This document shows, piece after piece, positions 1 through 7,246 of a DNA stretch of 15,602 nt. The stretch spans positions 1 through 15,602 of the forward strand of contig DAOVRZ010000124.1 in assembly GCA_030627905.1 (NCBI GenBank). The letters run 5' to 3'. The translations under genes were made by a program, and so were the position numbers. The notes under the pieces were generated by a model, which saw only the letters and a program-made list of their open reading frames with translations, had not been told where the DNA came from and did not search any database. The DNA comes from JAGMES01 sp023128035 (GTDB taxonomy: Bacteria > Bacillota > Halanaerobiia > DY22613). Each line of letters starts with the position of its first letter. The first letter of the stretch is position 1.

Positions 1-124
1 CATTACCGTTTTGAGCTAATACATGTGTAATTGCAGCAGTCAAAGTAGTTTTACCATGGTCAACGTGACCGATTGTACCAACATTAACATGGGGTTTATT
101 TCTTTCAAACTTAACTTTTGCCAT
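1..124 (-). CDS. tuf: Elongation factor Tu, N-terminal fragment (gene runs off the left edge)
   Basis: EF-Tu is the GTPase that delivers aminoacyl-tRNA to the ribosomal A site. Only the first 41 codons are in the window. The translation begins MAKVKFERNKPHVNVGTIGH and continues into the P-loop (G1) motif GHVDHGKT at residues 19-26, which is diagnostic for EF-Tu. The ATG at 122-124 is preceded by AAAAGGAGG about 10 nt upstream. The gene starts 17 nt after the fusA stop, so it is the last visible gene of the rpsL-rpsG-fusA-tuf unit and no separate promoter fits in that gap. This copy is distinct from the tuf 3' end at the right side of the window, so the genome has at least two tuf loci unless the assembly is wrong. 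Confidence 0.97.
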   Translation of the reverse strand, partial: MAKVKFERNKPHVNVGTIGHVDHGKTTLTAAITHVLAQNGN

Positions 125-141
125 TCTAAGTCATCCTCCTT

Positions 142-2214
142 TTAACCTTCAATAATATCTTTAGCGATATTTTGTGGAACATCCTCATAGTGAGAGAACT
201 GCATTACGTAGGTTGCACGACCTTGTGTTTTCGAACGAAGATCAGTTGCATAACCAAACATGCTAGATAAAGGAACAAATCCTCTAACTACTTGAGCAGA
301 CGCTCTAGCTTCCATACCTTCGATTCGCCCACGTCGTGAATTCAAATCACCTATTACATCACCCATAAACTCTTCAGGCACTACAACTTCAACTTTCATA
401 ACAGGCTCTAAAATAACAGGTTTTGCTCTTCTAGCAGCCTCTTTAAACGCCATAGAACTAGCAACTTTGAAAGCTATTTCTGAAGAGTCTACTTCGTGAT
501 AAGAACCGTCTCGCAAGGTAACTTTGACATCCACTATAGGATATCCCGCTAGGATACCATTTTCCATAGCTTCTTTAATACCTGCTTCAACGGGTGCAAT
601 ATATTCTCTCGGAACTGATCCACCAACAACAGCACTCACAAACTCAAAACCAGAACCTGGCTCCAATGGTTCCATATCAATAAAAACATGACCAAATTGT
701 CCGCGACCACCAGATTGACGAACAAATTTTCCTTCTACATTAGTAACGGAACTTTTAATGGTTTCACGATATGCAACCTGTGGCTTACCAATATTGGCTT
801 CAACTTTAAACTCTCTTAAAAGACGATCAATAATAATCTCTAAATGAAGTTCACCCATACCACTAATGATTGTTTGGCCAGTTTCATGATCAACATATGC
901 TTTAAAGGTAGGATCTTCTTCAGTTAATTTTTGAAGAGAAACAGATAATTTATCCTGATCAGCTTTGGTTTTTGGCTCAATTGCAACATGGATAACTGGA
1001 TCTGGGAATTCTATAGATTCAAGAACAATTGGATTCTCTTTAGTAGAAAGAGTATCACCAGTGGTAGTCTTTTTTAATCCAACAGCAGCTGCCAAATCAC
1101 CAGCATAAACTGCATCAATTTCTTCACGATGGTTAGCATGCATCTGCAAAATCCTACCAATTCTCTCTTTTACATCTTTAGTAGTGTTATGAACATAAGA
1201 ACCAGAAGCTAAAGTACCAGAATAAACTCTAAAAAAAGCTAATTTACCCACATAAGGGTCAGTCATTATCTTAAAAGCTAATGCAGAAAAAGGAGCGTCA
1301 TCTTGTGCTGGTCGAATCTCTTCCTCTCCAGTATCTGGGTTAATTCCTGAAACTGCTGGTACATCTAAAGGAGATGGTAAATATGCAATCACTGCATCTA
1401 ACAATGCTTGAACTCCTTTATTTTTAAAAGCAGAACCACAGCAAACTGGAATAATATTTACATCCATAGCTGCTTTTCTTAAGGATCGTTTAATCATATC
1501 TATAGGAATTTCTTCACCCTCTAAATATAACATCATGATTTCATCATCTGTTTCACCTAGAGCGGCAATCAACAGTTCCCGAGCTTCTTCCGCTTTATCT
1601 AAAATATCAGCAGGAATCGAAGTTCGATCAATTATTGTTCCTAAATCTTCTTCATGATAGATTAAAGCTTCCATCTCAACAAGATCAACAATCCCGTGGA
1701 AATTATCTTCTGCACCAATAGGTAACTGGATAGGTATCGCATTTGCACCTAAGCGTTCTCGAATCATTTCGACACCATTTTGAAAATCTGCACCGATACG
1801 ATCCATTTTATTAATGAAAGCAAGACGCGGAACGCGATATTTATCAGCTTGACGCCATACCGTTTCAGATTGAGGCTCAACTCCACCCACTGAACAGAAG
1901 ACTGCAACTGCACCATCCAAAACACGTAAAGATCTTTCTACTTCAACGGTGAAGTCCACGTGTCCTGGCGTGTCTATAATATTAATTCTATGATTCTTCC
2001 ATTCACAAGTAGTGGCCGCAGACGTAATGGTAATACCGCGTTCTTGTTCTTGTTCCATCCAGTCCATGGTAGCTGCACCGTCGTGTACTTCACCAATTTT
2101 GTGAACTCTTCCAGTGTAGTATAATATACGCTCAGTTGTTGTTGTCTTACCCGCATCAATATGAGCCATAATACCAATATTACGGGTGTTATCTAAAGCA
2201 AATTTACGGGCCAC
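142..2214 (-). CDS. fusA: Elongation factor G (EF-G), translocation GTPase
   Basis: EF-G uses GTP to move tRNA and mRNA through the ribosome after peptide bond formation, and helps ribosome recycling. The 690-residue product has the normal length. G-domain motifs are intact: AHIDAGKT at 17-24 (P-loop), the RGITITSAATT switch region from about 59, DTPGHVD from 81, and NKMD at 135-138. Domains II to V follow, with the conserved GQFGHV and GYATDLRS-type stretches of domains IV and V. The start is GTG at 2214, supported by AAGGAGGT about 7 nt upstream and by the family N-terminus MARKFALDNTRNIGIMAHID. It lies 74 nt after rpsG. That gap holds a small hairpin at 2238-2253 (6-bp stem, UUUG loop) without a following U-tract. 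The short N-terminus and intact motifs indicate canonical EF-G rather than a tetracycline-protection paralogue. Confidence 0.98.
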   Translation of the reverse strand: MARKFALDNTRNIGIMAHIDAGKTTTTERILYYTGRVHKIGEVHDGAATMDWMEQEQERGITITSAATTCEWKNHRINIIDTPGHVDFTVEVERSLRVLDGAVAVFCSVGGVEPQSETVWRQADKYRVPRLAFINKMDRIGADFQNGVEMIRERLGANAIPIQLPIGAEDNFHGIVDLVEMEALIYHEEDLGTIIDRTSIPADILDKAEEARELLIAALGETDDEIMMLYLEGEEIPIDMIKRSLRKAAMDVNIIPVCCGSAFKNKGVQALLDAVIAYLPSPLDVPAVSGINPDTGEEEIRPAQDDAPFSALAFKIMTDPYVGKLAFFRVYSGTLASGSYVHNTTKDVKERIGRILQMHANHREEIDAVYAGDLAAAVGLKKTTTGDTLSTKENPIVLESIEFPDPVIHVAIEPKTKADQDKLSVSLQKLTEEDPTFKAYVDHETGQTIISGMGELHLEIIIDRLLREFKVEANIGKPQVAYRETIKSSVTNVEGKFVRQSGGRGQFGHVFIDMEPLEPGSGFEFVSAVVGGSVPREYIAPVEAGIKEAMENGILAGYPIVDVKVTLRDGSYHEVDSSEIAFKVASSMAFKEAARRAKPVILEPVMKVEVVVPEEFMGDVIGDLNSRRGRIEGMEARASAQVVRGFVPLSSMFGYATDLRSKTQGRATYVMQFSHYEDVPQNIAKDIIEG

Positions 2215-2288
2215 TATTTTTACCTCCTTAAATATACATCAGACAAATCTGATTCAAAAAAATAATTCTTTATCAAACGATAATGGCA

Positions 2289-2759
2289 TTACCAACGGTA
2301 GTGTGCGAAAGCCTTATTAGCTTCAGCCATCCGATGAACATCCTCTTTTTTTCTAACAGCAGCACCTTCATTATTAGCTGCATCCATGATTTCATTAGAT
2401 AAACGTTCAGCCATAGTCCGCTCACCACGGCTTCTAGATGCATTCACTAACCATCTTATACCTAAAGTTGAACGACGCTCAGCACGTACTTCAACAGGCA
2501 CTTGATAGTTAGAACCACCTACACGACGAGATCTAACTTCCAAAACAGGCATAATATTATTCAATGCTGCGTCAAAAACATCTACTGGATTCTCACCCGT
2601 TTTTTCACTAATACGATCCATTGCAGCATAAAAAATCTTTTCAGCAATACTTTTCTTTCCATCCCACATAATCTTGTTAATGGTTCTTGTTACCATTAAA
2701 CTTCCATAAATTGGATCAGAAAGAATTTCTCTTTTGGGCGCTCTACCTTTACGAGACAT
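2289..2759 (-). CDS. rpsG: 30S ribosomal protein S7
   Basis: S7 is a primary binder of the 3' major domain of 16S rRNA. It nucleates assembly of the small-subunit head and lies near the tRNA exit site. The 156-residue product from MSRKGRAPKREILSDPIYGS matches the family length and includes the conserved GGSNYQVPVEV region and the basic segment after it. An upstream in-frame ATG at 2780 would add seven residues, but the ATG at 2759 is the family start. It is preceded by AAAGGGGGGG, a ribosome binding site with a run of seven G instead of AGGAGG. The gene follows rpsL by 44 nt in the str-type operon. In enterobacteria S7 represses its own operon through the rpsL-rpsG junction; I see no convincing equivalent structure in this short gap. 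Confidence 0.98.
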   Translation of the reverse strand: MSRKGRAPKREILSDPIYGSLMVTRTINKIMWDGKKSIAEKIFYAAMDRISEKTGENPVDVFDAALNNIMPVLEVRSRRVGGSNYQVPVEVRAERRSTLGIRWLVNASRSRGERTMAERLSNEIMDAANNEGAAVRKKEDVHRMAEANKAFAHYRW

Positions 2760-2803
2760 AGTTTCCCCCCCTTTACACACAGTATATACTTAGTTTAGTT
2801 AAA

Positions 2804-3178
2804 TTATTTCTTCGGTCTCTTTGCACCATATTTGGAACGACTTTGCTTACGTTCACTAACTCCTGAACAATCCAGAGTACCACGAACAATGTGGTAACGA
2901 ACACCAGGTAAGTCCTTAACACGACCTCCTCGAACCAAAACCACACTATGCTCTTGTAAATTGTGACCAATCCCTGGAATATAAGCTGTAACCTCAATTC
3001 CATTAGTCAGACGTACACGGGCAATCTTTCTTAATGCAGAGTTAGGTTTCTTTGGTGTGGATGTGTAAACTCTAGTACAAACACCTCTTTTTTGAGGCGA
3101 ACTTTGCAAAGCAGGTGCTGTTCCTTTCTTTGTAACTACTTTGCGACCCTTACGAACTAATTGATTAATAGTTGGCAT
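2804..3178 (-). CDS. rpsL: 30S ribosomal protein S12
   Basis: S12 sits at the decoding centre and affects accuracy of tRNA selection. The product is 124 residues, starting MPTINQLVRKGRK. The in-frame ORF extends 41 codons further upstream, but the family N-terminus and the site GGAAGGAGGTGG just before 3178 fix this ATG. The decoding loop TPKKPNSALRK (residues 41-51) is wild type, including the lysine equivalent to E. coli K43, and the second loop reads GGRVKDLPGVRYH. From known alleles this predicts streptomycin sensitivity at this locus. The protein lacks the roughly 13-residue insertion seen in Bacillus S12 between the N-terminal basic segment and SPQKRGVCTR. A terminator-like hairpin separates the gene from the upstream L7Ae-like gene. 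Confidence 0.98.
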   Translation of the reverse strand: MPTINQLVRKGRKVVTKKGTAPALQSSPQKRGVCTRVYTSTPKKPNSALRKIARVRLTNGIEVTAYIPGIGHNLQEHSVVLVRGGRVKDLPGVRYHIVRGTLDCSGVSERKQSRSKYGAKRPKK

Positions 3179-3227
3179 ATCTTTCCACCTCCTTCCAGAA
3201 GTTAACTTCTCTGAGTAGCAATAACTA

Positions 3228-3272
3228 CAAAAAAACATTAAAAGCCCCTCCCACCCACTAGAGCAAGAGGGG
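3228..3272 (-). terminator. Intrinsic terminator or attenuator between the L7Ae-like gene and rpsL
   Basis: On the minus-strand RNA a 12-bp stem can form: CCCCUCUUGCUC pairs with GGGUGGGAGGGG around the tetraloop UAGU (positions 3245-3272). Four of the pairs are G-U and eight are Watson-Crick. It is followed by CUUUUAAUG and then seven U. This is a textbook terminator, yet it lies inside an operon and I see no good promoter between it and rpsL, so partial readthrough or regulated antitermination is the likely behaviour. Confidence 0.75.
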
Positions 3273-3309
3273 TTAAGGTTTTTCAAAAAATCTAAATTCA
3301 CAAATTCAT

Positions 3310-3561
3310 TTACGTCTGTTTTAAAATGGCTACAGTTGCTGCCCCAACTTCAATGCCGGCAGCTTCACCTAATTCGACCATAGTATCGACATAATTAATC
3401 GGAACATTATACTCTTTTGCTAATTCAACCAGAGGACGAATCACTTTTCCTTCAGCGTCTTTAGCTATTAGTAATAACTCAACTTTCTCCCCTTTAAGAG
3501 CTTTCAGTGTTTGTTTCTTTCCAATCACTTTATGCTCTTTCACCTTTGACGGGGTTAACAT
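3310..3561 (-). CDS. rplGB: L7Ae-family K-turn RNA-binding protein (YbxF/RplGB-like)
   Basis: This 83-residue protein belongs to the bacterial L7Ae/L30e/S12e/Gadd45 family, whose Bacillus members YbxF and YlxQ bind kink-turn RNA. Seen in the sequence are the N-terminal helix with GKKQTLKALKG, the central LLLIAKDAEGKV strand-turn, the helix RPLVELAKEYNVP, and the C-terminal ELGEAAGIEVGAATVAI signature in the RNA-contacting region. Its place between rpoC and rpsL is the same as ybxF in Bacillus. The ATG at 3561 has GAGGAGG 9 nt upstream. The gene has its own strong promoter 66 nt upstream of the start and is the first gene of the str-type unit. Its physiological role in related bacteria is unclear, because YbxF is not a stoichiometric ribosomal protein. 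The symbol follows database usage and is less certain than the family. Confidence 0.9.
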   Translation of the reverse strand: MLTPSKVKEHKVIGKKQTLKALKGEKVELLLIAKDAEGKVIRPLVELAKEYNVPINYVDTMVELGEAAGIEVGAATVAILKQT

Positions 3562-3576
3562 CAGCAGCAGCCTCCT

Positions 3577-3614
3577 CTCTTCGCAAAGAAAAGGTTGTTA
3601 GGAATATCACTAAC
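3577..3614 (-). promoter_or_regulatory. Two small hairpins in the 5' leader of the L7Ae-like gene
   Basis: The predicted transcript starts near 3620. At its 5' end GUUAG and CUAAC can pair around an 8-nt loop (3597-3614). A second hairpin, CUUUUC with GAAGAG around UUUGC (3577-3593, one G-U pair), ends one base before the GGAGG ribosome binding site at 3571-3575. A K-turn-binding protein could in principle act on its own leader, but I do not see the tandem G-A pairs that define a kink-turn, so the role is unknown. Confidence 0.35.
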
Positions 3615-3626
3615 ACACACTTTAGT

Positions 3627-3655
3627 ATTTTAACATTTTCCGATATTGATGTCAA
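3627..3655 (-). promoter_or_regulatory. SigA-type promoter of the L7Ae-like gene/rpsL/rpsG/fusA/tuf unit
   Basis: Minus-strand -35 TTGACA (3650-3655, perfect consensus), 17-bp spacer, -10 TAAAAT (3627-3632, five of six), with an extended TG one base before the -10. It lies 19 bp beyond the rpoC stop, so the str-type unit can be transcribed independently of rpoBC. The predicted start is near 3620. Confidence 0.85.
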
Positions 3656-3673
3656 CAACTTTCTACTATTTTT

Positions 3674-6600
3674 TTATCCTTTATTGGAAATCAAATTGGT
3701 AGAAACGTTTCCATCTAAATCCTGAAATTCATCCGTCTTAATCTCTTGAGTTTCAAGATCATGAATTTCAAGCTCAATATCTCGATATCTTTTAAGTCCA
3801 GTACCAGCAGGGATTAATTGACCAATACAGACATTTTCCTTTAAGCCAAGTAAAGGATCTACTTTCCCTTTTAATGATGCATCTGTCAAAACACGAGTTG
3901 TTTCCTGGAAAGATGCAGCTGATAGGAAACTATCTGTTGCCAAAGATGCTTTTGTAATACCCAAAAGTTCTGGCTCTGCTTCGGCTGGTTCACCATTTTG
4001 TTCCATTACCGCCTTGTTAACATCGAGTAATTTTAATTTATCTACTAAGCTTCCTGGTAATAGTTCTGTATCTCCAGCATGTTGAACTCGAACCTTTCTC
4101 ATCATCTGTCGCACGATTGTCTCGATATGCTTATCATTAATTTCAACACCTTGTGAACGATAAACACGCTGTACTTCTTGCAATATATATTGTTGAACTG
4201 CACGTGCACCACGAATTTTAAGTAAAATATCAGGATCAATAGAACCTTCAGTTAAACTGTCACCTAGCTCAACACAATCAAAATCTTTTACCCTTAACTG
4301 AGAAGCAAACGGTACAGGATAGGTCTTTTTCTTACCTTCTTCATTTTCGATAATAATTTTGCGAGAATTTTTCTTCTGAATAATACGAATGGTACCGCTA
4401 ATATCAGCCATAATTGCCTGACCTTTTGGTGTTCTAGCTTCAAAAAGTTCTTCAATCCTCGGTAAGCCTTGCGTAATATCATCACCAGCAACACCACCAG
4501 TATGGAAGGTACGCATGGTCAATTGAGTACCTGGCTCACCAATAGATTGGGCCGCAATAATTCCTACTGCTTCACCGATATCTACAAGTTGACCATTAGC
4601 AAGATTTCTACCGTAACAGAGTCGACATACACCAATACGTGAACTACATGTTAATGTAGAACGAATCTTAACTTTCTTTATCCCTGCTGCAGTAACTAAT
4701 TCCATATTATGTTCATCAATTTCAACATTTCTAGGAATAATAACTTCACCTGATTCAGGATGTACAATATCTTCTACCGGAAAACGACCTATACATCTCT
4801 CGACCAATGGTTCAATCTCTTCAGTACCTTCCCGAATAGCTTCAACACCAATTCCTTCTAAGGTACCACAATCATGCGCTCGAACAATCACATCTTGTGA
4901 TACATCCACCAAACGTCTGGTTAAATAACCAGAGTCTGCTGTTCGTAAAGCAGTATCGGCAAGACCTTTACGAGCTCCGTGAGTAGAAATAAAGTACTCC
5001 AAAACATCTAAACCTTCACGGAAGTTAGCTTTAATCGGCAAGTCAATGATACGACCAGATGGATTAGCCATCAACCCTCTCATACCAGCTAACTGTGTTA
5101 TCTGAGAAATATTACCCCGTGCTCCAGAGTTAGACATAATAAATAATGAATTAAATGGATCCATACTATCTAATAAAGCTTGGGTGATATCTTCTTTAGC
5201 TTGAGTCCAGATGCTGATTACTTTCTGATAACGTTCACGTTCGGTAATCGCTCCTCTACGATAATGTTGCTCAATTTGAACAATTTTACCTTCTGCCCCC
5301 GCTACAATAACTTTTTTCTTTTCTGGAACATTAACATCAGATACTGCAATTGTAATACCAGATTTCGTAGAATACTTAAACCCAAGAGCCTTTACTTTAT
5401 CTAGCAAATGTGCTGTAAGCGTATTTCCAAAACGATGATAAGATTCACTTACTAATGCTCCAAGAGCTTTTTTATCAAAGACATAATTTCGATAGCCTAT
5501 TTCTTCAGGCAATACTTCATTGAAAATTAATCTACCAATCGTAGTTTCAAGAAGTTTACCATCTTTATATCGTACTTTAATCTCGGCATGTAAATCTGCT
5601 TTTCCTGTCTCATATGCCAGAGTCGCTTCATCAATTGAAAGAAAAACTTTTCCTTCACCTTTTGCTCCTGGTTTTGCCTTAGTTAAATAATAACTACCAA
5701 GAACCATATCCTGAGTTGGTACAACAATTGCTCGACCATCAGCAGGTGAAAGCAAATTATATGTTGAGAGCATTAAAAGCCTTGCTTCTGCTTGAGCTTC
5801 AACAGACAAAGGCACATGTACAGCCATTTGGTCTCCATCAAAGTCTGCATTATAAGCAGTACAAACAAGTGGATGAATCTTAATCGCTTTTCCTTCTACT
5901 AAAATAGGTTCAAAAGCTTGAATACCTAGACGGTGTAATGTAGGAGCACGGTTTAGCATAACAGGATGTTCTTTAATAACATCTTCTAAAATGCCCCATA
6001 TATCTCCTTCAACTTTCTCTACCATTCTTTTAGCGCTTTTAATATTATGTGCTAAACCTTCATCAACAAGACGTTTCATCACAAATGGTTTGAAAAGTTC
6101 TAATGCCATTTTCTTAGGGAGTCCACATTGATGTAGCTTAAGAGAAGGTCCAACTACAATTACAGAACGTCCCGAATAATCCACACGTTTACCTAAAAGG
6201 TTCTGACGAAAACGGCCTTGTTTACCTTTAAGCATATCACTTAAAGATTTAAGAGCTCTATTTCCAGCACCAGTAACTGGGCGACCACGTCGTCCATTAT
6301 CAATCAATGCATCCACAGCTTCCTGTAGCATCCGTTTTTCATTGCGAATAATAATCTCAGGTGCTCCTAAATCTAATAGTCTTTTTAAACGGTTATTTCG
6401 ATTGATTACCCGTCTATATAAGTCATTTAAATCAGAAGTTGCAAAACGGCCACCATCTAATTGAACCATAGGACGTAAATCGGGTGGAATAACAGGTACT
6501 ACATCTGAAATCATCCATTCAGGACGATTACCTGATTTTTTTAAACCCTCTAAAATTTCCAAACGACGTAAAGCACGTTTTTTTCGTTGACCAGAGCTAT

Positions 6601-7189
6601 CATGAATCTCTTTACGTAGCTCTTCAACAATTTTATTTAAATCCATTTCGCTTAAAATATCTTTAATTCCCTCTGCGCCCATTCCAGCTTTAAAAGATTT
6701 ACCATATTTGATTCGAGCTTCCCTATACTCATTTTCAGAAAGAAGTTGTTGTTTACTTAACGGAGTATCACCTGGATCAATTATAATATATGATACAAAA
6801 TATATTACTTTCTCTAAAGCTCGAGGAGACATATCCATAACCAAACCAAGTCGACTAGGGATACCTTTAAAGAACCAGATATGGGAACATGGGGCGGCTA
6901 ATTCTATATGTCCCATCCGTTCACGACGGACTTTAGAACGTGTTACTTCAACACCACAACGATCACAAACAACACCTTTGTAACGAACTCGCTTATATTT
7001 ACCACAATGACATTCCCAATCTTTTGTCGGACCAAAAATCTTTTCACAGAACAGACCTTCTTTTTCCGGTTTTAAAGTTCGATAATTTATTGTTTCAGGT
7101 TTTTTAACTTCACCACTGGACCAGCTTCGAATCATTTCTGGTGAAGCTAACCCAATTTTCATATTATCAAAATTTTTCAAATTGAACAA
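3674..7189 (-). CDS. rpoC: DNA-directed RNA polymerase subunit beta'
   Basis: Beta' forms one pincer of the core RNA polymerase clamp and carries the catalytic magnesium. The 1171-residue product has the N-terminal zinc site with Cys60, Cys62, Cys75 and Cys78, the bridge region RFRQNLLGKRVDYSGRSV from 327, and the absolutely conserved NADFDGDQ at 447-454 with catalytic Asp449, Asp451 and Asp453. A second cysteine cluster ends in CSSRIGVCRLC, followed by the trigger-loop region QSIGEPGTQLTMRTFHTGG. The length is close to the Bacillota type without the large enterobacterial insert. The start is TTG at 7189: AAGGGGG lies 8 nt before it, and the resulting N-terminus MFNLKNFDNMKIGLASPEMI matches the family. 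The next ATG (7162) has no ribosome binding site. It follows rpoB by 57 nt with no terminator between. Confidence 0.98.
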   Translation of the reverse strand: MFNLKNFDNMKIGLASPEMIRSWSSGEVKKPETINYRTLKPEKEGLFCEKIFGPTKDWECHCGKYKRVRYKGVVCDRCGVEVTRSKVRRERMGHIELAAPCSHIWFFKGIPSRLGLVMDMSPRALEKVIYFVSYIIIDPGDTPLSKQQLLSENEYREARIKYGKSFKAGMGAEGIKDILSEMDLNKIVEELRKEIHDSSGQRKKRALRRLEILEGLKKSGNRPEWMISDVVPVIPPDLRPMVQLDGGRFATSDLNDLYRRVINRNNRLKRLLDLGAPEIIIRNEKRMLQEAVDALIDNGRRGRPVTGAGNRALKSLSDMLKGKQGRFRQNLLGKRVDYSGRSVIVVGPSLKLHQCGLPKKMALELFKPFVMKRLVDEGLAHNIKSAKRMVEKVEGDIWGILEDVIKEHPVMLNRAPTLHRLGIQAFEPILVEGKAIKIHPLVCTAYNADFDGDQMAVHVPLSVEAQAEARLLMLSTYNLLSPADGRAIVVPTQDMVLGSYYLTKAKPGAKGEGKVFLSIDEATLAYETGKADLHAEIKVRYKDGKLLETTIGRLIFNEVLPEEIGYRNYVFDKKALGALVSESYHRFGNTLTAHLLDKVKALGFKYSTKSGITIAVSDVNVPEKKKVIVAGAEGKIVQIEQHYRRGAITERERYQKVISIWTQAKEDITQALLDSMDPFNSLFIMSNSGARGNISQITQLAGMRGLMANPSGRIIDLPIKANFREGLDVLEYFISTHGARKGLADTALRTADSGYLTRRLVDVSQDVIVRAHDCGTLEGIGVEAIREGTEEIEPLVERCIGRFPVEDIVHPESGEVIIPRNVEIDEHNMELVTAAGIKKVKIRSTLTCSSRIGVCRLCYGRNLANGQLVDIGEAVGIIAAQSIGEPGTQLTMRTFHTGGVAGDDITQGLPRIEELFEARTPKGQAIMADISGTIRIIQKKNSRKIIIENEEGKKKTYPVPFASQLRVKDFDCVELGDSLTEGSIDPDILLKIRGARAVQQYILQEVQRVYRSQGVEINDKHIETIVRQMMRKVRVQHAGDTELLPGSLVDKLKLLDVNKAVMEQNGEPAEAEPELLGITKASLATDSFLSAASFQETTRVLTDASLKGKVDPLLGLKENVCIGQLIPAGTGLKRYRDIELEIHDLETQEIKTDEFQDLDGNVSTNLISNKG

Positions 7190-7246
7190 GGGTCTCGCCC
7201 CCTTCTAGGAATTTGATCGGTATTAAATGATCCTCATTCACCAGAA

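Noticed and set aside
2238..2253. Hairpin in the rpsG-fusA gap considered as a terminator
   Set aside because: The stem is only 6 bp and the U-run lies before it on the RNA rather than after, so it cannot be an intrinsic terminator for this strand.
2804..3301. 41-codon N-terminal extension of S12
   Set aside because: It translates through the terminator-like hairpin and the ribosome binding site. The family start at 3178 is clear.
6708..6983. 91-codon plus-strand reading frame inside rpoC
   Set aside because: It lies fully antisense to conserved rpoC codons, with no promoter or ribosome binding site.
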